Assembly: GCA_021371935.1 (NCBI GenBank)
Contig: JAJFVF010000021.1
Span: 1 to 64,000 of the forward strand
Reading direction: 5' to 3'
DNA from: a bacterium
GTDB lineage: Bacteria > Armatimonadota > UBA5829
Length of the DNA: 64,000 bases
The translations under genes and the position numbers were made by a program. The notes under the pieces are model-generated. The model was not told where the DNA came from, did not search any database, and was given only the letters and a program-made list of their open reading frames with translations. Position 1 is the stretch's first letter. Every line of letters starts with the position of its first letter. Shown piece after piece: positions 16,588 through 25,328 of the stretch.

Positions 16588-18963
16588 ATGAGCGAGTCGT
16601 TGGAAAGTGATCTAACTATTACCAGCAACAAGAAACCGATCAGTCGAAACTGGATGCTTTTTGTTGTGCTTGCAGGCGTTGCGTTTCCTGCGTTTGTATT
16701 CTGCTTTGAACTTGCAACCCGATTATGCTCCAGCATCTTCTTCGATCCTATCCCCACTGCATGGCATGCCGTTTTCCTTGCGCTCGTGCCGATTACGAAT
16801 ATAGCCGTTCTGATTTTATATAGCAAACGTTCGGACCGATATGTGACCCTGCTCACATTTATGGCAGGCGCATCTATCGGGATCGAATTCTGCTACAGTA
16901 TCGTATTTGTTCCGCTCGCTCCAATTTCAATTATCGGAACCATGGCGTATGGGATTGGCCTGTGCGGACTCAGCCCATTCCTTGCATTTGCAGCATCAAT
17001 AGTAAGCGGCAATCGGCTAAAAGAGCTTTATCCGCAGCCGTCAAGAAAGCGCGCTTGGGCATTGTGGTCGGGAATTATTGCAGCCTCATTAATTTTGATT
17101 GTGTATGCCGTCTCAAACTATGTCACATACAGTGGTCTAGATATTGCTTCCTCCGCCAACGAAAAGAAAAGCCTGCGCGGCATCAGAATGATCAGGACGT
17201 TCGGCAACAAGAACGCATTACTGCGCGCATGCTATGGCCTGCGTGCCGGTCCTGATGATGGGCTTTTCTCCAATACAACGCCTGCAGACAGAAACAAGGC
17301 GCGCGAAGTCTATTACAGAGTCACCGGTGAATCATTCAACTCGGTCCCCCCGCCAAAGATGTTCGGCTCCCGCGCAAGACTTGTCGAAGATTCGGAATGG
17401 GATTCGGACGTCGGCGGGACAGCAGTCAACGGCATAGTCAAAAATCTGTCGCTGGCTTCATCGAGAATGGATGCGTCTATTCAGCCGGACTCACTCACTG
17501 GATATACCGAGTGGACAATGACATTCTCCAATTCATCATTCACAGAACGTGAAGCCAGAGCGGAAATTGCACTGCCGCCCGGCGGAGTAGTCTCCCGTCT
17601 GACTTTGTGGGTTGCGGGCGAAGAGCGTGAGGCAGCGTTTTCTTCAAGGGGTAAGGTCCGTCAGGCTTACCAGCAGGTTGCAGTGGTGCAGCAGAGAGAC
17701 CCGGTGCTGGTAACCACCTGTGGTCCCGACAGAGTGCTGATGCAGTGCTTCCCTGTCCCGGCGAATGGAACAATGAAAGTCCGAATCGGAATAACCTCAC
17801 CCCTCGTGCCTCAAGGTTACTCGAAGGGATTGTTTGTACTTCCGCATTTCATTGAGCGTAACTTTAAGATCGATGAAAGTATAGAGCATTCATTAGTCGC
17901 TTCATCGCCAAAAGAAATGAGATTTGCTAATGGAAATGGTTTAGTGCAGAACTGTTTGAGGGCGACAATTGACGATAGTGCGCTTGGCAGTTCAAAAAGA
18001 GTCATCGTCTGCTCGCGTAATGCGGATGTTCGCTCACTTTGTACAGACGATATTGTGCAACCTAGTGTTTGCCATATTGTCGAGAAACTTGTGGAGTATA
18101 CCCAACCGGCACCATCGAAAGTGGTTGTTGTGATAGACGGCTCAAGGAAAGTCGGCGAGTATAAGAATGAGATAGCCCAAGCTCTTAGGGGATTGCCCCA
18201 TGCCTGCAAATTTTCAGTGATTCAGGCCGGCGAAAAAGTGGAGACACTATCCGACTCATCTGATTCGGTCGATAAGGCATCCGATATGGTTTCAGATATG
18301 AGGTTTGTCGGCGGCATCGATAATAGACCTGCTCTGATCAAGGCCTATGACGCCACGAAAGACAGCGGAAGCGTCATTGTCTGGATACACGGTCCGCAAC
18401 CTCTCTCCTCCGGCCAAAATGCAGATAAACTTATGCAGTTATGGGAAAGAACCTATGCACCGCAGATAATATCAGTCGAGGCTGTTGCAGGCCGCAACTC
18501 GATCCTCGCAGATATGGAAAAGACGGGTGCTGTAACAGTTCATCCGCGAATGGCGAGTCTTAGGCAGGACCTTGAAGCGCTGTTTGGGCAGTGGAAAGGA
18601 CATAAACAATTAAGAGTCGTCCGCACCAAAGAGCCATGTCCAAAACAGACTAGAGAGGGATCACTTGACATAGCCAGGCTTTGGGCAGCAGAGGAAGTTG
18701 CCAGAGTGTGCCGGTCGAGAAATGAAACCCAGTTAATAAACATCTCACGCCTTGCAGCTCTTTACAGAATAGTTACTCCCATAAGTGGAGCCGTCGTGCT
18801 CGAAACTGACGAGCAGTACCGGCAAAACGGATTGAACCCTGTCGACCCGACGAGTGTGCCGTCAGCAGTGCCAGAACCGGCTACATGCATCGGTCTTGCA
18901 GTGGGAATCGCTGCTCTGATAGGAAAGCAGCATATCAGACTAAAAAGACGCAGCAAGCAATAA
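16588..18963 (+). CDS. Membrane protein with VIT domain, degenerate VWA-like region and PEP-CTERM sorting signal
   Basis: A 791-residue protein. Four or five membrane helices fill about residues 20-185. A VIT (vault/inter-alpha-trypsin) domain follows at about 285-420: TEWTMTFSNSSFTEREARAE, then PPGGVVSRLTLWVAGEE and KVRQAYQQV. A region at about 510-640 starts with VVVVIDGSRKVGEY, which resembles a VWA domain, but the DxSxS metal site is reduced to DGSRK. The C-terminus is a complete PEP-CTERM signal: VPEPAT, a hydrophobic helix (CIGLAVGIAALIG) and a basic tail (RLKRRSK). PEP-CTERM proteins are processed by an exosortase; none is encoded here. The ATG at 16588 is preferred over a GTG nine bases earlier because GGGCGG lies eight bases upstream of it. 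It may relate to the PEP-CTERM integral membrane proteins that accompany exosortases; this is inference. Confidence 0.75.
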   Translation: MSESLESDLTITSNKKPISRNWMLFVVLAGVAFPAFVFCFELATRLCSSIFFDPIPTAWHAVFLALVPITNIAVLILYSKRSDRYVTLLTFMAGASIGIEFCYSIVFVPLAPISIIGTMAYGIGLCGLSPFLAFAASIVSGNRLKELYPQPSRKRAWALWSGIIAASLILIVYAVSNYVTYSGLDIASSANEKKSLRGIRMIRTFGNKNALLRACYGLRAGPDDGLFSNTTPADRNKAREVYYRVTGESFNSVPPPKMFGSRARLVEDSEWDSDVGGTAVNGIVKNLSLASSRMDASIQPDSLTGYTEWTMTFSNSSFTEREARAEIALPPGGVVSRLTLWVAGEEREAAFSSRGKVRQAYQQVAVVQQRDPVLVTTCGPDRVLMQCFPVPANGTMKVRIGITSPLVPQGYSKGLFVLPHFIERNFKIDESIEHSLVASSPKEMRFANGNGLVQNCLRATIDDSALGSSKRVIVCSRNADVRSLCTDDIVQPSVCHIVEKLVEYTQPAPSKVVVVIDGSRKVGEYKNEIAQALRGLPHACKFSVIQAGEKVETLSDSSDSVDKASDMVSDMRFVGGIDNRPALIKAYDATKDSGSVIVWIHGPQPLSSGQNADKLMQLWERTYAPQIISVEAVAGRNSILADMEKTGAVTVHPRMASLRQDLEALFGQWKGHKQLRVVRTKEPCPKQTREGSLDIARLWAAEEVARVCRSRNETQLINISRLAALYRIVTPISGAVVLETDEQYRQNGLNPVDPTSVPSAVPEPATCIGLAVGIAALIGKQHIRLKRRSKQ

Positions 18964-19084
18964 AGGATCATTGCATCCCAAAGGAGCTTGCCTGGCAGCT
19001 TTCGGCAGTAAATGTGAGCCTTATAGAGGAGAACCATACATAACTGTTGAAGTGACTGATTATATTTCATTGGGGGAGGCTTGT

Positions 19085-19594
19085 ATGAATAGATTGGGAA
19101 TCGTTGCAATTGCATTGATTCTGATCGCAGTTATCTCGGCGGGATGCGCGAAAAAGCAAACCTATATTGCTCCGGGCGGCAAAGTGACCGTAAGTGAGAA
19201 GCAGGGAAAAGCAAAAAAGGTTGAGGTTCAGACAGCCGACGGTAAAGCGACCATTGAAGTCGCTAAAAAGAAAATCACTGAAAAAGAGCTTGGAGTGCCC
19301 GTGTATACCGGTGCAAAGGTTGAGACTGCCGGCAGCTATGAAGGCAGCAATAAGGGCCAGAGTGAAAAAATGCACAATTGTATGCTGACGACTTCGGACG
19401 ACTTTGAAAAAGTCTATGAGTTCTATAAATCGAATCTCAAGAATGTAAAGAACTCATTCAACCAGAACACCGACGGCAACAAAATGGCTGTATTCTCAGT
19501 TGCCGGCGATAATGGCGAAGAGATCGCAGTCAATATTTCGACAGACAAAGAAAAGAAGATTACCAGAATTCAAGTCGTGAGAGTTCAGAAATAA
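19085..19594 (+). CDS. Small lipoprotein of unknown function
   Basis: A 169-residue lipoprotein. The signal peptide is IVAIALILIAVISAGC with a clear lipobox (ISAGC). The mature part starts with a Lys-rich segment of short beta repeats (GKVTV, KVEVQTADGKATIEV), followed by GVPVYTGAK and DDFEKVYEFYKSNL, a pattern seen in many small exported proteins where a 'YPGAK' strand precedes a 'FYK' helix. A strand-rich end follows. The ATG has a GGGGGAGG site five bases upstream, and 120 bases separate it from the VIT gene. Function unknown. Confidence 0.75.
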   Translation: MNRLGIVAIALILIAVISAGCAKKQTYIAPGGKVTVSEKQGKAKKVEVQTADGKATIEVAKKKITEKELGVPVYTGAKVETAGSYEGSNKGQSEKMHNCMLTTSDDFEKVYEFYKSNLKNVKNSFNQNTDGNKMAVFSVAGDNGEEIAVNISTDKEKKITRIQVVRVQK

Positions 19595-19628
19595 TAGTTG
19601 AGGTCGATTGGAAGTCGCCGTATATGTA

Positions 19629-19653
19629 GGGTCGGGGAGAGATTCCCCGACCC
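19629..19653. terminator. Hairpin between convergent genes
   Basis: GGGTCGGGGA and TCCCCGACCC are near-perfect arms around a short loop. There is no long T run, but it lies between two convergent genes and could terminate both. It also resembles the GGGG...CCCC hairpins listed as repeats elsewhere. Confidence 0.5.
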
Positions 19654-19701
19654 ATCAATTTACCTGAAATATAAAATATAAAATCCCAAATACTAAATTG
19701 C

Positions 19702-20937
19702 TCAGGCTCCTAGTCCTGCGCCGGAGCGGAAACCGCGCTCTTTGCTCACTTTCGCCCAGTAGCCGCTTGCACGGAATGCTTCAAGCGGGTTCGGGTCCAG
19801 ACCCATCTCCTCACGAACGACCTTCAGCAGCGGCTCGATATCCGTATTGAAAGCATCCTGCATGCATGACTCAGCAGTCACAACATCCTGGCCGATCTGC
19901 GCATCATAGAGCTTCTTGCGGTCTATGCACATGGCCTTGGCATAGGCGCTCTGGATATGCATGATCGTCTGGATCATGGCGTCGATCTTGGCTTTGGTGA
20001 CGTGCGCCTGGTCGACCATATAGGCAACCGGCGGATTGTTGTTCGGATTATCCTCAGCCTTGACCAACTCGTTGTAGATCAGGAAGAGTTCATACGGGTT
20101 GATCGAGCCGACAGTCAGGTCGTCATCGGCGTATTTGTGGTTGTTGAAGTGGAAGCCGCCCAGCCGCTGCTCATCGATCAGGAAGGAGACCAGGTGCTCT
20201 ATGTTCTGGCCGATGAAATGGTGACCGAGGTCTACCAGCACATGTGCGTTGGGGCCGCACTTGTTGGCGAAAGAATAGCTCATGCCCCAGTCGCCGAAGT
20301 CGGTGTGATAGAACGCAGGCTCGAAAGGCTTATACTCTATGAGCATACGCATATTGGCCGGCATGGCGTTGTATACTTCTTTGAGACATTCTTCGGCATA
20401 ACGCTTTCTGCGGCGGAAGTCGCCCTGGCCGGGATAATCGGTGCCGTCGGCGAACCACAATGAGAGCACGTCGGAACCGAGCTTCTTGCCTATCTCGATC
20501 GAGTCGATCATATGCTTGACGGCCTTCTTGCGCACAGCCGGGTCCTCATTGGTGACCGAACCAAAAAAGTAGTCTCGATCCTGGAAAACATTGGGGTTGA
20601 TCGCGCCTATTTGCACACCCAATGACTTGGCATATGCGGCGAGTTTGTCGGCATCCTGCAGGCCATTGGGAAAGTCCCAGAGGACATGGACTGCCACTGT
20701 CGGGGCTATGCCTGTAAACTTATTCACCTGAGCTGCGTCGGCGATCTTCTCTTCGATGGTGACTGCCGAGCCGGGCTGTTTATATGGTCCGAACCTTGTG
20801 CCGGAATCGGCAAAACCCCAGCTCGGGGTCTCTATCTTCTGCGATTTGAGTTTCGATTTGACTTTATCAACGTCGACGCCTCGCGCGGCGAGCTTGTCGA
20901 CTAATAGGTTATATTCGGCTTTGTAGTTGTCGGCCAT
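19702..20937 (-). CDS. rhaI: L-rhamnose isomerase
   Basis: A 411-residue xylose-isomerase-like TIM barrel matching the RhaI type of L-rhamnose isomerase (the Pseudomonas stutzeri/Gram-positive form), not E. coli RhaA. It interconverts L-rhamnose and L-rhamnulose in the cytoplasm, the first step of rhamnose use. Metal ligands are visible in order: Glu in MLIEYKPFEP, Asp in LVDLGHHF, His in GGFHFNNHKYADDD and the Asp residues after it. The N-terminal WGFADSGTRFGPYKQPGSA is characteristic of this family. The start has AAAGGAAT upstream. No rhamnulokinase or aldolase gene is nearby, so the rest of the pathway lies elsewhere. Confidence 0.9.
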   Translation of the reverse strand: MADNYKAEYNLLVDKLAARGVDVDKVKSKLKSQKIETPSWGFADSGTRFGPYKQPGSAVTIEEKIADAAQVNKFTGIAPTVAVHVLWDFPNGLQDADKLAAYAKSLGVQIGAINPNVFQDRDYFFGSVTNEDPAVRKKAVKHMIDSIEIGKKLGSDVLSLWFADGTDYPGQGDFRRRKRYAEECLKEVYNAMPANMRMLIEYKPFEPAFYHTDFGDWGMSYSFANKCGPNAHVLVDLGHHFIGQNIEHLVSFLIDEQRLGGFHFNNHKYADDDLTVGSINPYELFLIYNELVKAEDNPNNNPPVAYMVDQAHVTKAKIDAMIQTIMHIQSAYAKAMCIDRKKLYDAQIGQDVVTAESCMQDAFNTDIEPLLKVVREEMGLDPNPLEAFRASGYWAKVSKERGFRSGAGLGA

Positions 20938-21005
20938 CTTGATATTCCTTTCAACAATGGTAAGTCACTCTATGACTGCTTAGGCATTCGTGGGATTCTT
21001 CCTTC

Positions 21006-21563
21006 TTATGGATGGGGCAGCGCTGACCGAGTCTTTTGGGCAAGCGATTTGAAATTGAGCAGCTGTTTTCGCATCATTATGAGATCCCCCCATAACAGAA
21101 ACTTGTGCGACAAACGACCCAGAGGATCATCTGTAAAGTTGCAATACCCCTTTACCAGTAATCTGCAATTCGCATCGGACCGGGGAACGATCATGTAGGT
21201 GACGACCATATCCAGGAGCCTCATGTATTCCATTTTGCGTGGGATTGCGCGCACAGTGATACTCCGATCGCGCTCGAAATCGATTACCTCGAACATTTCC
21301 TGTATATGCATGCCGATTGACAGGTCATCAATACCCGGAGTGAGGGTCCGTGGGCTGCGCCTGCACAGGTTGTCTATCCAGTCGTAGCTGTATGGCGCCA
21401 CGCGTATCTGGCAGAGCCATTTGTAGATGACCTCCGGCGAAGCATTTATGGTCACGCCTCTATAGAATGCGCACTCCCGGCCCTTCTTTTCCCAAAACCG
21501 GTCACAGGCATATTCCAGCTTTCGTTCTTCGGGTGTGGTTCCCCAGGTGTATGCAACTGACAT
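21006..21563 (-). CDS. SRPBCC-family (START-like) ligand-binding protein
   Basis: A 185-residue protein with a helix-grip (Bet v1/START) fold: YRGVTINASPEVIYKWLCQI at residues 39-58 is the typical entry strand and helix, and IMMRKQLLNFKSLAQ at the end fits the long C-terminal helix. An internal DDLSIGMHIQEMFEVIDFE matches the central strands. Such proteins bind hydrophobic ligands or act as cyclases. No enzyme residues can be named. It stands alone, upstream of the rhamnose isomerase gene on the same strand. Confidence 0.75.
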   Translation of the reverse strand: MSVAYTWGTTPEERKLEYACDRFWEKKGRECAFYRGVTINASPEVIYKWLCQIRVAPYSYDWIDNLCRRSPRTLTPGIDDLSIGMHIQEMFEVIDFERDRSITVRAIPRKMEYMRLLDMVVTYMIVPRSDANCRLLVKGYCNFTDDPLGRLSHKFLLWGDLIMMRKQLLNFKSLAQKTRSALPHP

Positions 21564-21593
21564 TATCGAATACCATCCTAATTCGGGACTCAG

Positions 21594-21947
21594 TCAATCA
21601 CGGTGAGCGCCATCGTTCCCAAAAGCAGGGATGCAGACTGAGATGTATTCAGCGCATTCCGGCGTGCTGTAGCGGACCCACTCGCCACGTCCGGCCATAA
21701 CCGCCTGACCTGCCTTGACATGCAATGTAGTGTCCTCTGTCTCGATCACCAGTTCGCCTTTCAGCACCACTGTGTATTCATCAAACTCAGGACATTGTCC
21801 AGGCTCAGACCAGCCTGCCGGGCTGACCATGCGAGCTATGCTTACGCCATTTTCTTTAGTGCTTGCGCGCCCAAAGAATTCTTCTATCTGCTTGGGTGGG
21901 TCTCCCGCTGCATTGATAATGACAGGATTTTGCACGAGATTAACCAT
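21594..21947 (-). CDS. Single-domain cupin protein
   Basis: A 117-residue cupin. The beta-barrel core is visible: CPEFDEYTVVLKGELVIE (motif 1) and VKAGQAVMAGRGEWVRY (motif 2). The motif 1 metal ligands are modified: instead of HxH the segment reads P-E-F-D-E-Y, so Glu or Asp would have to bind metal, as in EutQ-like cupins. The ATG at 21947 follows AAAGGAGA by six bases; a longer upstream frame exists but has no site. It shares a 77-base divergent promoter region with the Nudix gene. Confidence 0.75.
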   Translation of the reverse strand: MVNLVQNPVIINAAGDPPKQIEEFFGRASTKENGVSIARMVSPAGWSEPGQCPEFDEYTVVLKGELVIETEDTTLHVKAGQAVMAGRGEWVRYSTPECAEYISVCIPAFGNDGAHRD

Positions 21948-22024
21948 CAGATTCTCCTTTGTTGCTATCTGAATTTCTGTCAGCCATCTGGGAAATACCT
22001 CCTTTTTTGGCAGGGTAATTGCAA

Positions 22025-22474
22025 TTGACGAACGAAGATTGGTATATGCGATATGTAGACGGTTTCCTGTTTGATGATGAAGGGGCAAACGTTCTGCTGA
22101 TCCGTAAGGCCAGGCCGCAATGGCAGGCTGGTTTGCTAAATGGGATCGGTGGCAAAATCGAGGATGGCGAGTGCCCGGTGGACGCCATGTGCCGTGAGTT
22201 TGCGGAGGAAACCGGCATCACCTTCAATTTGTGGAAACACACGATCCGACACGAAGGACCGGATTGGACTGTCTTCTACTATCGCGCTTACTCAACAAAG
22301 ACTATTAATGCTGTTCTCGATCAGGGGTCTTACCCGACTGACGAGAGGCCTGAACTTTGTCCGGTGATGAGACTGGAGCAATGCGTTCGGAATATCAAGT
22401 GGGCTATTCCACTTTCCAATGACAGGGATGGCTTAGTATTTCCGGTATTGATTAGAGACGACAGTCCGGTATAG
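22025..22474 (+). CDS. Nudix hydrolase
   Basis: A 149-residue Nudix protein. The Nudix box is complete: GKIEDGE, then CPVDAMC, then REFAEETGI, fitting G-x5-E-x7-R-E-U-x-E-E-x-G-U, so it should cleave a nucleoside diphosphate linked to another group, using Mg2+. The N-terminus (MRYVDGFLF, VLLIRKARPQWQAGLLNGIG) resembles NUDT/MutT-like housecleaning enzymes. Two TTG codons six bases apart could start it; the second (22025) is better spaced from AGGG. No ATG lies near, except an internal one eight codons on. Substrate unknown. Confidence 0.8.
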   Translation: MTNEDWYMRYVDGFLFDDEGANVLLIRKARPQWQAGLLNGIGGKIEDGECPVDAMCREFAEETGITFNLWKHTIRHEGPDWTVFYYRAYSTKTINAVLDQGSYPTDERPELCPVMRLEQCVRNIKWAIPLSNDRDGLVFPVLIRDDSPV

Positions 22475-22487
22475 AAGTCGGGCGGAT

Positions 22488-22543
22488 GAAGCATTTGCGA
22501 CATTAATTGAGAAGCATTGTCTAGTGCAAAGGGCAAATGCTTC
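22488..22543. repeat. Dispersed repeat family D, copy 1
   Basis: GAAGCATTTGC and GCAAATGCTTC are exact 11-base inverted arms around a variable 34-base loop. Copies at 44337-44382 and 54087-54150. It lies between convergent genes and may serve as a terminator. Confidence 0.8.
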
Positions 22544-22581
22544 CTCCCTACAGTTTGCTGGTTTGAACAAGCACCCAAATA

Positions 22582-23124
22582 TCAGGCATTTACGCTCGTG
22601 CGAATAAAGCCGTGCATCACTCCATTGGGCACATTCTCACCCAAAGCAGTCATGGCTGCTTGCATATCTGCATTGCTGTAATAAAATGGCTCGCTCGACC
22701 TGGCGGCTGGGTCAAGACACAGGATATAATCAGTATCAAAACCGACTGCAGCGACATAATGGCCGCCTGAAAACTCATAATTCCGATTTGTCAGAAAGCC
22801 CGAATGCAGACCCACGATCATCGGCCTGCCGACCGCTATCTCTGATCTGATCTCATCGAGACCCCACATCTCTTTCGCAAGACCATCAAGACCGAAGACT
22901 TCTTTGCCAGCGCTCAATAGCTCGGTCCAGCGCGTGCCGCCGCCCGTGCCGTCGAGCCTGTGGTTCAGGCTTGCCAGGATTGATAAGATATCGCTCGACC
23001 GTGGATTCCTGCCGAGGGCATAACATGCGCACATCGTAAGGGATGCCGGGCCGCAGCAGCCGTTCTTGTCATCCGGGCAGCCGGGCAAGAATTGTTGGAT
23101 ATATTCAACATCAAGGAGTGTCAT
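22582..23124 (-). CDS. C39-like cysteine peptidase-fold protein
   Basis: A 180-residue protein of the papain-like C39 (Peptidase_C39_2) type. The catalytic triad is in place: Cys in NGCCGPASLTMCACYALG (residues 21-38), His in GGHYVAAVGFD (about 120), and Asp in ILCLDPA. This resembles bacteriocin-leader peptidases and other C39-like proteins. No signal peptide or ABC-transporter domain is attached, so it is a stand-alone cytoplasmic protein. The target is unknown. Confidence 0.75.
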   Translation of the reverse strand: MTLLDVEYIQQFLPGCPDDKNGCCGPASLTMCACYALGRNPRSSDILSILASLNHRLDGTGGGTRWTELLSAGKEVFGLDGLAKEMWGLDEIRSEIAVGRPMIVGLHSGFLTNRNYEFSGGHYVAAVGFDTDYILCLDPAARSSEPFYYSNADMQAAMTALGENVPNGVMHGFIRTSVNA

Positions 23125-23238
23125 TAAGTTAATGCCTCAAAATTGTTTGCAGCGGCAAGCTAAACCTGGCCACAGCCTATGTTAAGTATAGCACAGGAAC
23201 ACATGCAATCCACGTTTGTGGATTATTCATCAAAACAA

Positions 23239-23263
23239 GGCTCGGCAGGAGCCTCGCCCTCCC
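23239..23263. repeat. Dispersed repeat family A, copy 1
   Basis: GGCTCGGCAGGAGCCTCGCC followed by CTCCC. GGCTC...GAGCC and GGAG...CTCC parts can pair. It lies upstream of amtB. Other copies at 32391, 32443, 44270, 56646 and 59956. Confidence 0.8.
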
Positions 23264-23383
23264 GTCACGCTCGTTACGAGCTTATCTGTAACACCTTCGC
23301 AAACAAAGCGTAACTATGCCGAAACTTGCCGGAAACATGTGTTACCTAGACTTTAAGCAGAGATTACATGAGGAGGAGCGTGG

Positions 23384-24691
23384 ATGAGAAGGCTATTTAA
23401 CTTTAGGACGGCCGCTGCAACAATATTGTGCATGCTGGTAGGCATGCAAACAGCTTTTGCGGAATCGGCAGGCAAAATAGACAGCGGAGACACGGCATGG
23501 GTGTTGGCGTCGAGCGCGCTGGTTATGTTTATGACGCCGGGTCTGGGACTGTTTTATGCAGGTATGGTGCGAAAGAAAAATGCCCTGGCCACAATCTTGC
23601 AGAGCTTTATGATGTGCGGGTTGGCTGCCGTTATATGGGTGTTGTGGGGATACAGCCTTGCCTTCGGCACCGATCATGGCGGGTTCATTGGATCGCTGGA
23701 ATATGTCGGTCTCAGAGGTGTCGGAATGACTCCACTCGACGGGCAGACAATCCCTCACCAGGCATTTATGATATTCCAGGCAATGTTCGCCATCATTACC
23801 CCTGCCCTGATAACAGGCGCTTTCGCAGAACGCATTCCCTTCAAAGCGTTCTTCATATTCATGATAGTCTGGCTGACCGTGGTATATTGCCCGGTGGCGC
23901 ACTGGGTCTGGGGACCCGGAGGATGGCTCCTCAAAATGGGCGCACTCGACTTTGCGGGCGGCACCGTAGTCCACATATGCTCGGGTATCGCGGCTCTGTG
24001 CTGCGCAATAGTGATAGGCCGCAGAAAAGGCTATGGACACGAAGAGTTCAAACCCCATAACCTCACTATGACACTCATGGGAACCGCACTGCTCTGGTTC
24101 GGATGGTTCGGGTTCAACGCGGGAAGCGCACTGGCGGCAAATGGACTTGCGGTCAATGCATTCGTGGTCACCAACACAGCCGCCGCAACTGCCGCGATTG
24201 CATGGGTCATCATAGAATGGATACACAGAGGCCAACCTACCGCTCTCGGATTCGCCAGTGGAGCTGTGGCGGGACTGGTCGCGATTACGCCGGCTTCCGG
24301 GTTCGTCGGGCCGATGGCGGCTGTGATCCTCGGCGCAATTGTCAGTCTTGTCTGTTACGGAGCGATCATGCTCAAAGGCAAGCTCGGATACGATGACTCC
24401 CTGGACGTCTTCGGGGTGCACGGAGTCGGTGGAACATGGGGCGCAATCGCGACGGGTCTGTTCGCAAGTGTGGCGATAAACCCGGCTGGAGCAAACGGCC
24501 TCTTCCATGGAAACGCCGCCCTGCTCGGCAAACAGCTTATCGCAATCGCCTCTGTGATGGCATACTCGTTCATCGTGACATTCGTGATCCTGAAAGTCAT
24601 CAACATATTCACTCCGATTCGAGTCAGCAAAGCCGACGAGGATACCGGTCTCGATTTGAGTCAGCACGGTGAAGTCGGTTATAATCTGTAA
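23384..24691 (+). CDS. amtB: Ammonium transporter
   Basis: A 435-residue Amt/Rh-family channel. A cleavable signal peptide (residues 1-27, ending TAFA) precedes eleven membrane helices, as in E. coli AmtB. Conserved parts are visible: the FMTPGLGLFYAGMVRKKN segment in helix 1-2, HWVWGPGGWL, the twin-His pore (FAGGTVVHICSGIAAL and DVFGVHGVGGTWG). It conducts ammonium into the cell under nitrogen limitation. The ATG follows AGGAGGAG. The PII gene begins 12 bases after its stop, so the two are co-transcribed; PII proteins plug AmtB when nitrogen is sufficient. Confidence 0.95.
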   Translation: MRRLFNFRTAAATILCMLVGMQTAFAESAGKIDSGDTAWVLASSALVMFMTPGLGLFYAGMVRKKNALATILQSFMMCGLAAVIWVLWGYSLAFGTDHGGFIGSLEYVGLRGVGMTPLDGQTIPHQAFMIFQAMFAIITPALITGAFAERIPFKAFFIFMIVWLTVVYCPVAHWVWGPGGWLLKMGALDFAGGTVVHICSGIAALCCAIVIGRRKGYGHEEFKPHNLTMTLMGTALLWFGWFGFNAGSALAANGLAVNAFVVTNTAAATAAIAWVIIEWIHRGQPTALGFASGAVAGLVAITPASGFVGPMAAVILGAIVSLVCYGAIMLKGKLGYDDSLDVFGVHGVGGTWGAIATGLFASVAINPAGANGLFHGNAALLGKQLIAIASVMAYSFIVTFVILKVINIFTPIRVSKADEDTGLDLSQHGEVGYNL

Positions 24692-25042
<351 letters not shown>

Positions 25043-25128
25043 AGCTGAAAGTGGAAAGCGGAGAGTGGAGAAGTCCAGACTCTCTACCGGACAATTAGCG
25101 TATAGATGCGATGAGACATCTGTTATTG

Positions 25129-25214
25129 TAACGTCAGGTTCAAAGCAGATTCCTCGCGCAGCTACATCTCCACAAATAAAATTCTGCAATTCGGATTACA
25201 AGCTCGGAATGACT
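25129..25214. repeat. Dispersed repeat family E, interrupted copy
   Basis: ACGTCAGGTTCAAAGCAGAT with TCCTCG, and later CTCGGAATGAC, are the two halves of a unit seen intact at 58580 (GTCGGGTTCAAAGCAGATTC then TTCGGAATGAC). Here about 45 foreign bases separate the halves, so this copy has been interrupted. Confidence 0.55.
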
Positions 25215-25256
25215 AAGTCAGTAACGTCTGCTTTTATATAATCAGTTTCGCAATCT

Positions 25257-25306
25257 GAAATTGCGAGATTTCTGTTTCGGGCGCGATCGGATATCGTGCC
25301 CGAACA
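25257..25306. repeat. Dispersed repeat family C, copy 1
   Basis: GAAATTGCGAGATTTC forms one small hairpin and TTCGGGCGCGATCGGATATC with GTGCCCGAA a second, longer one. Copies at 27933 and 51517. It ends 22 bases before the glnD start, so it lies in the leader of that gene. Confidence 0.85.
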
Positions 25307-25328
25307 TTTTCCTCTACAGGGTATTGAA

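Noticed and set aside
19629-19653. GGGTCGGGGA hairpin as a member of repeat family H
   Set aside because: The stem resembles the GGGG...CCCC type but the sequence outside the G and C runs differs, so it is listed as a terminator-like hairpin only.
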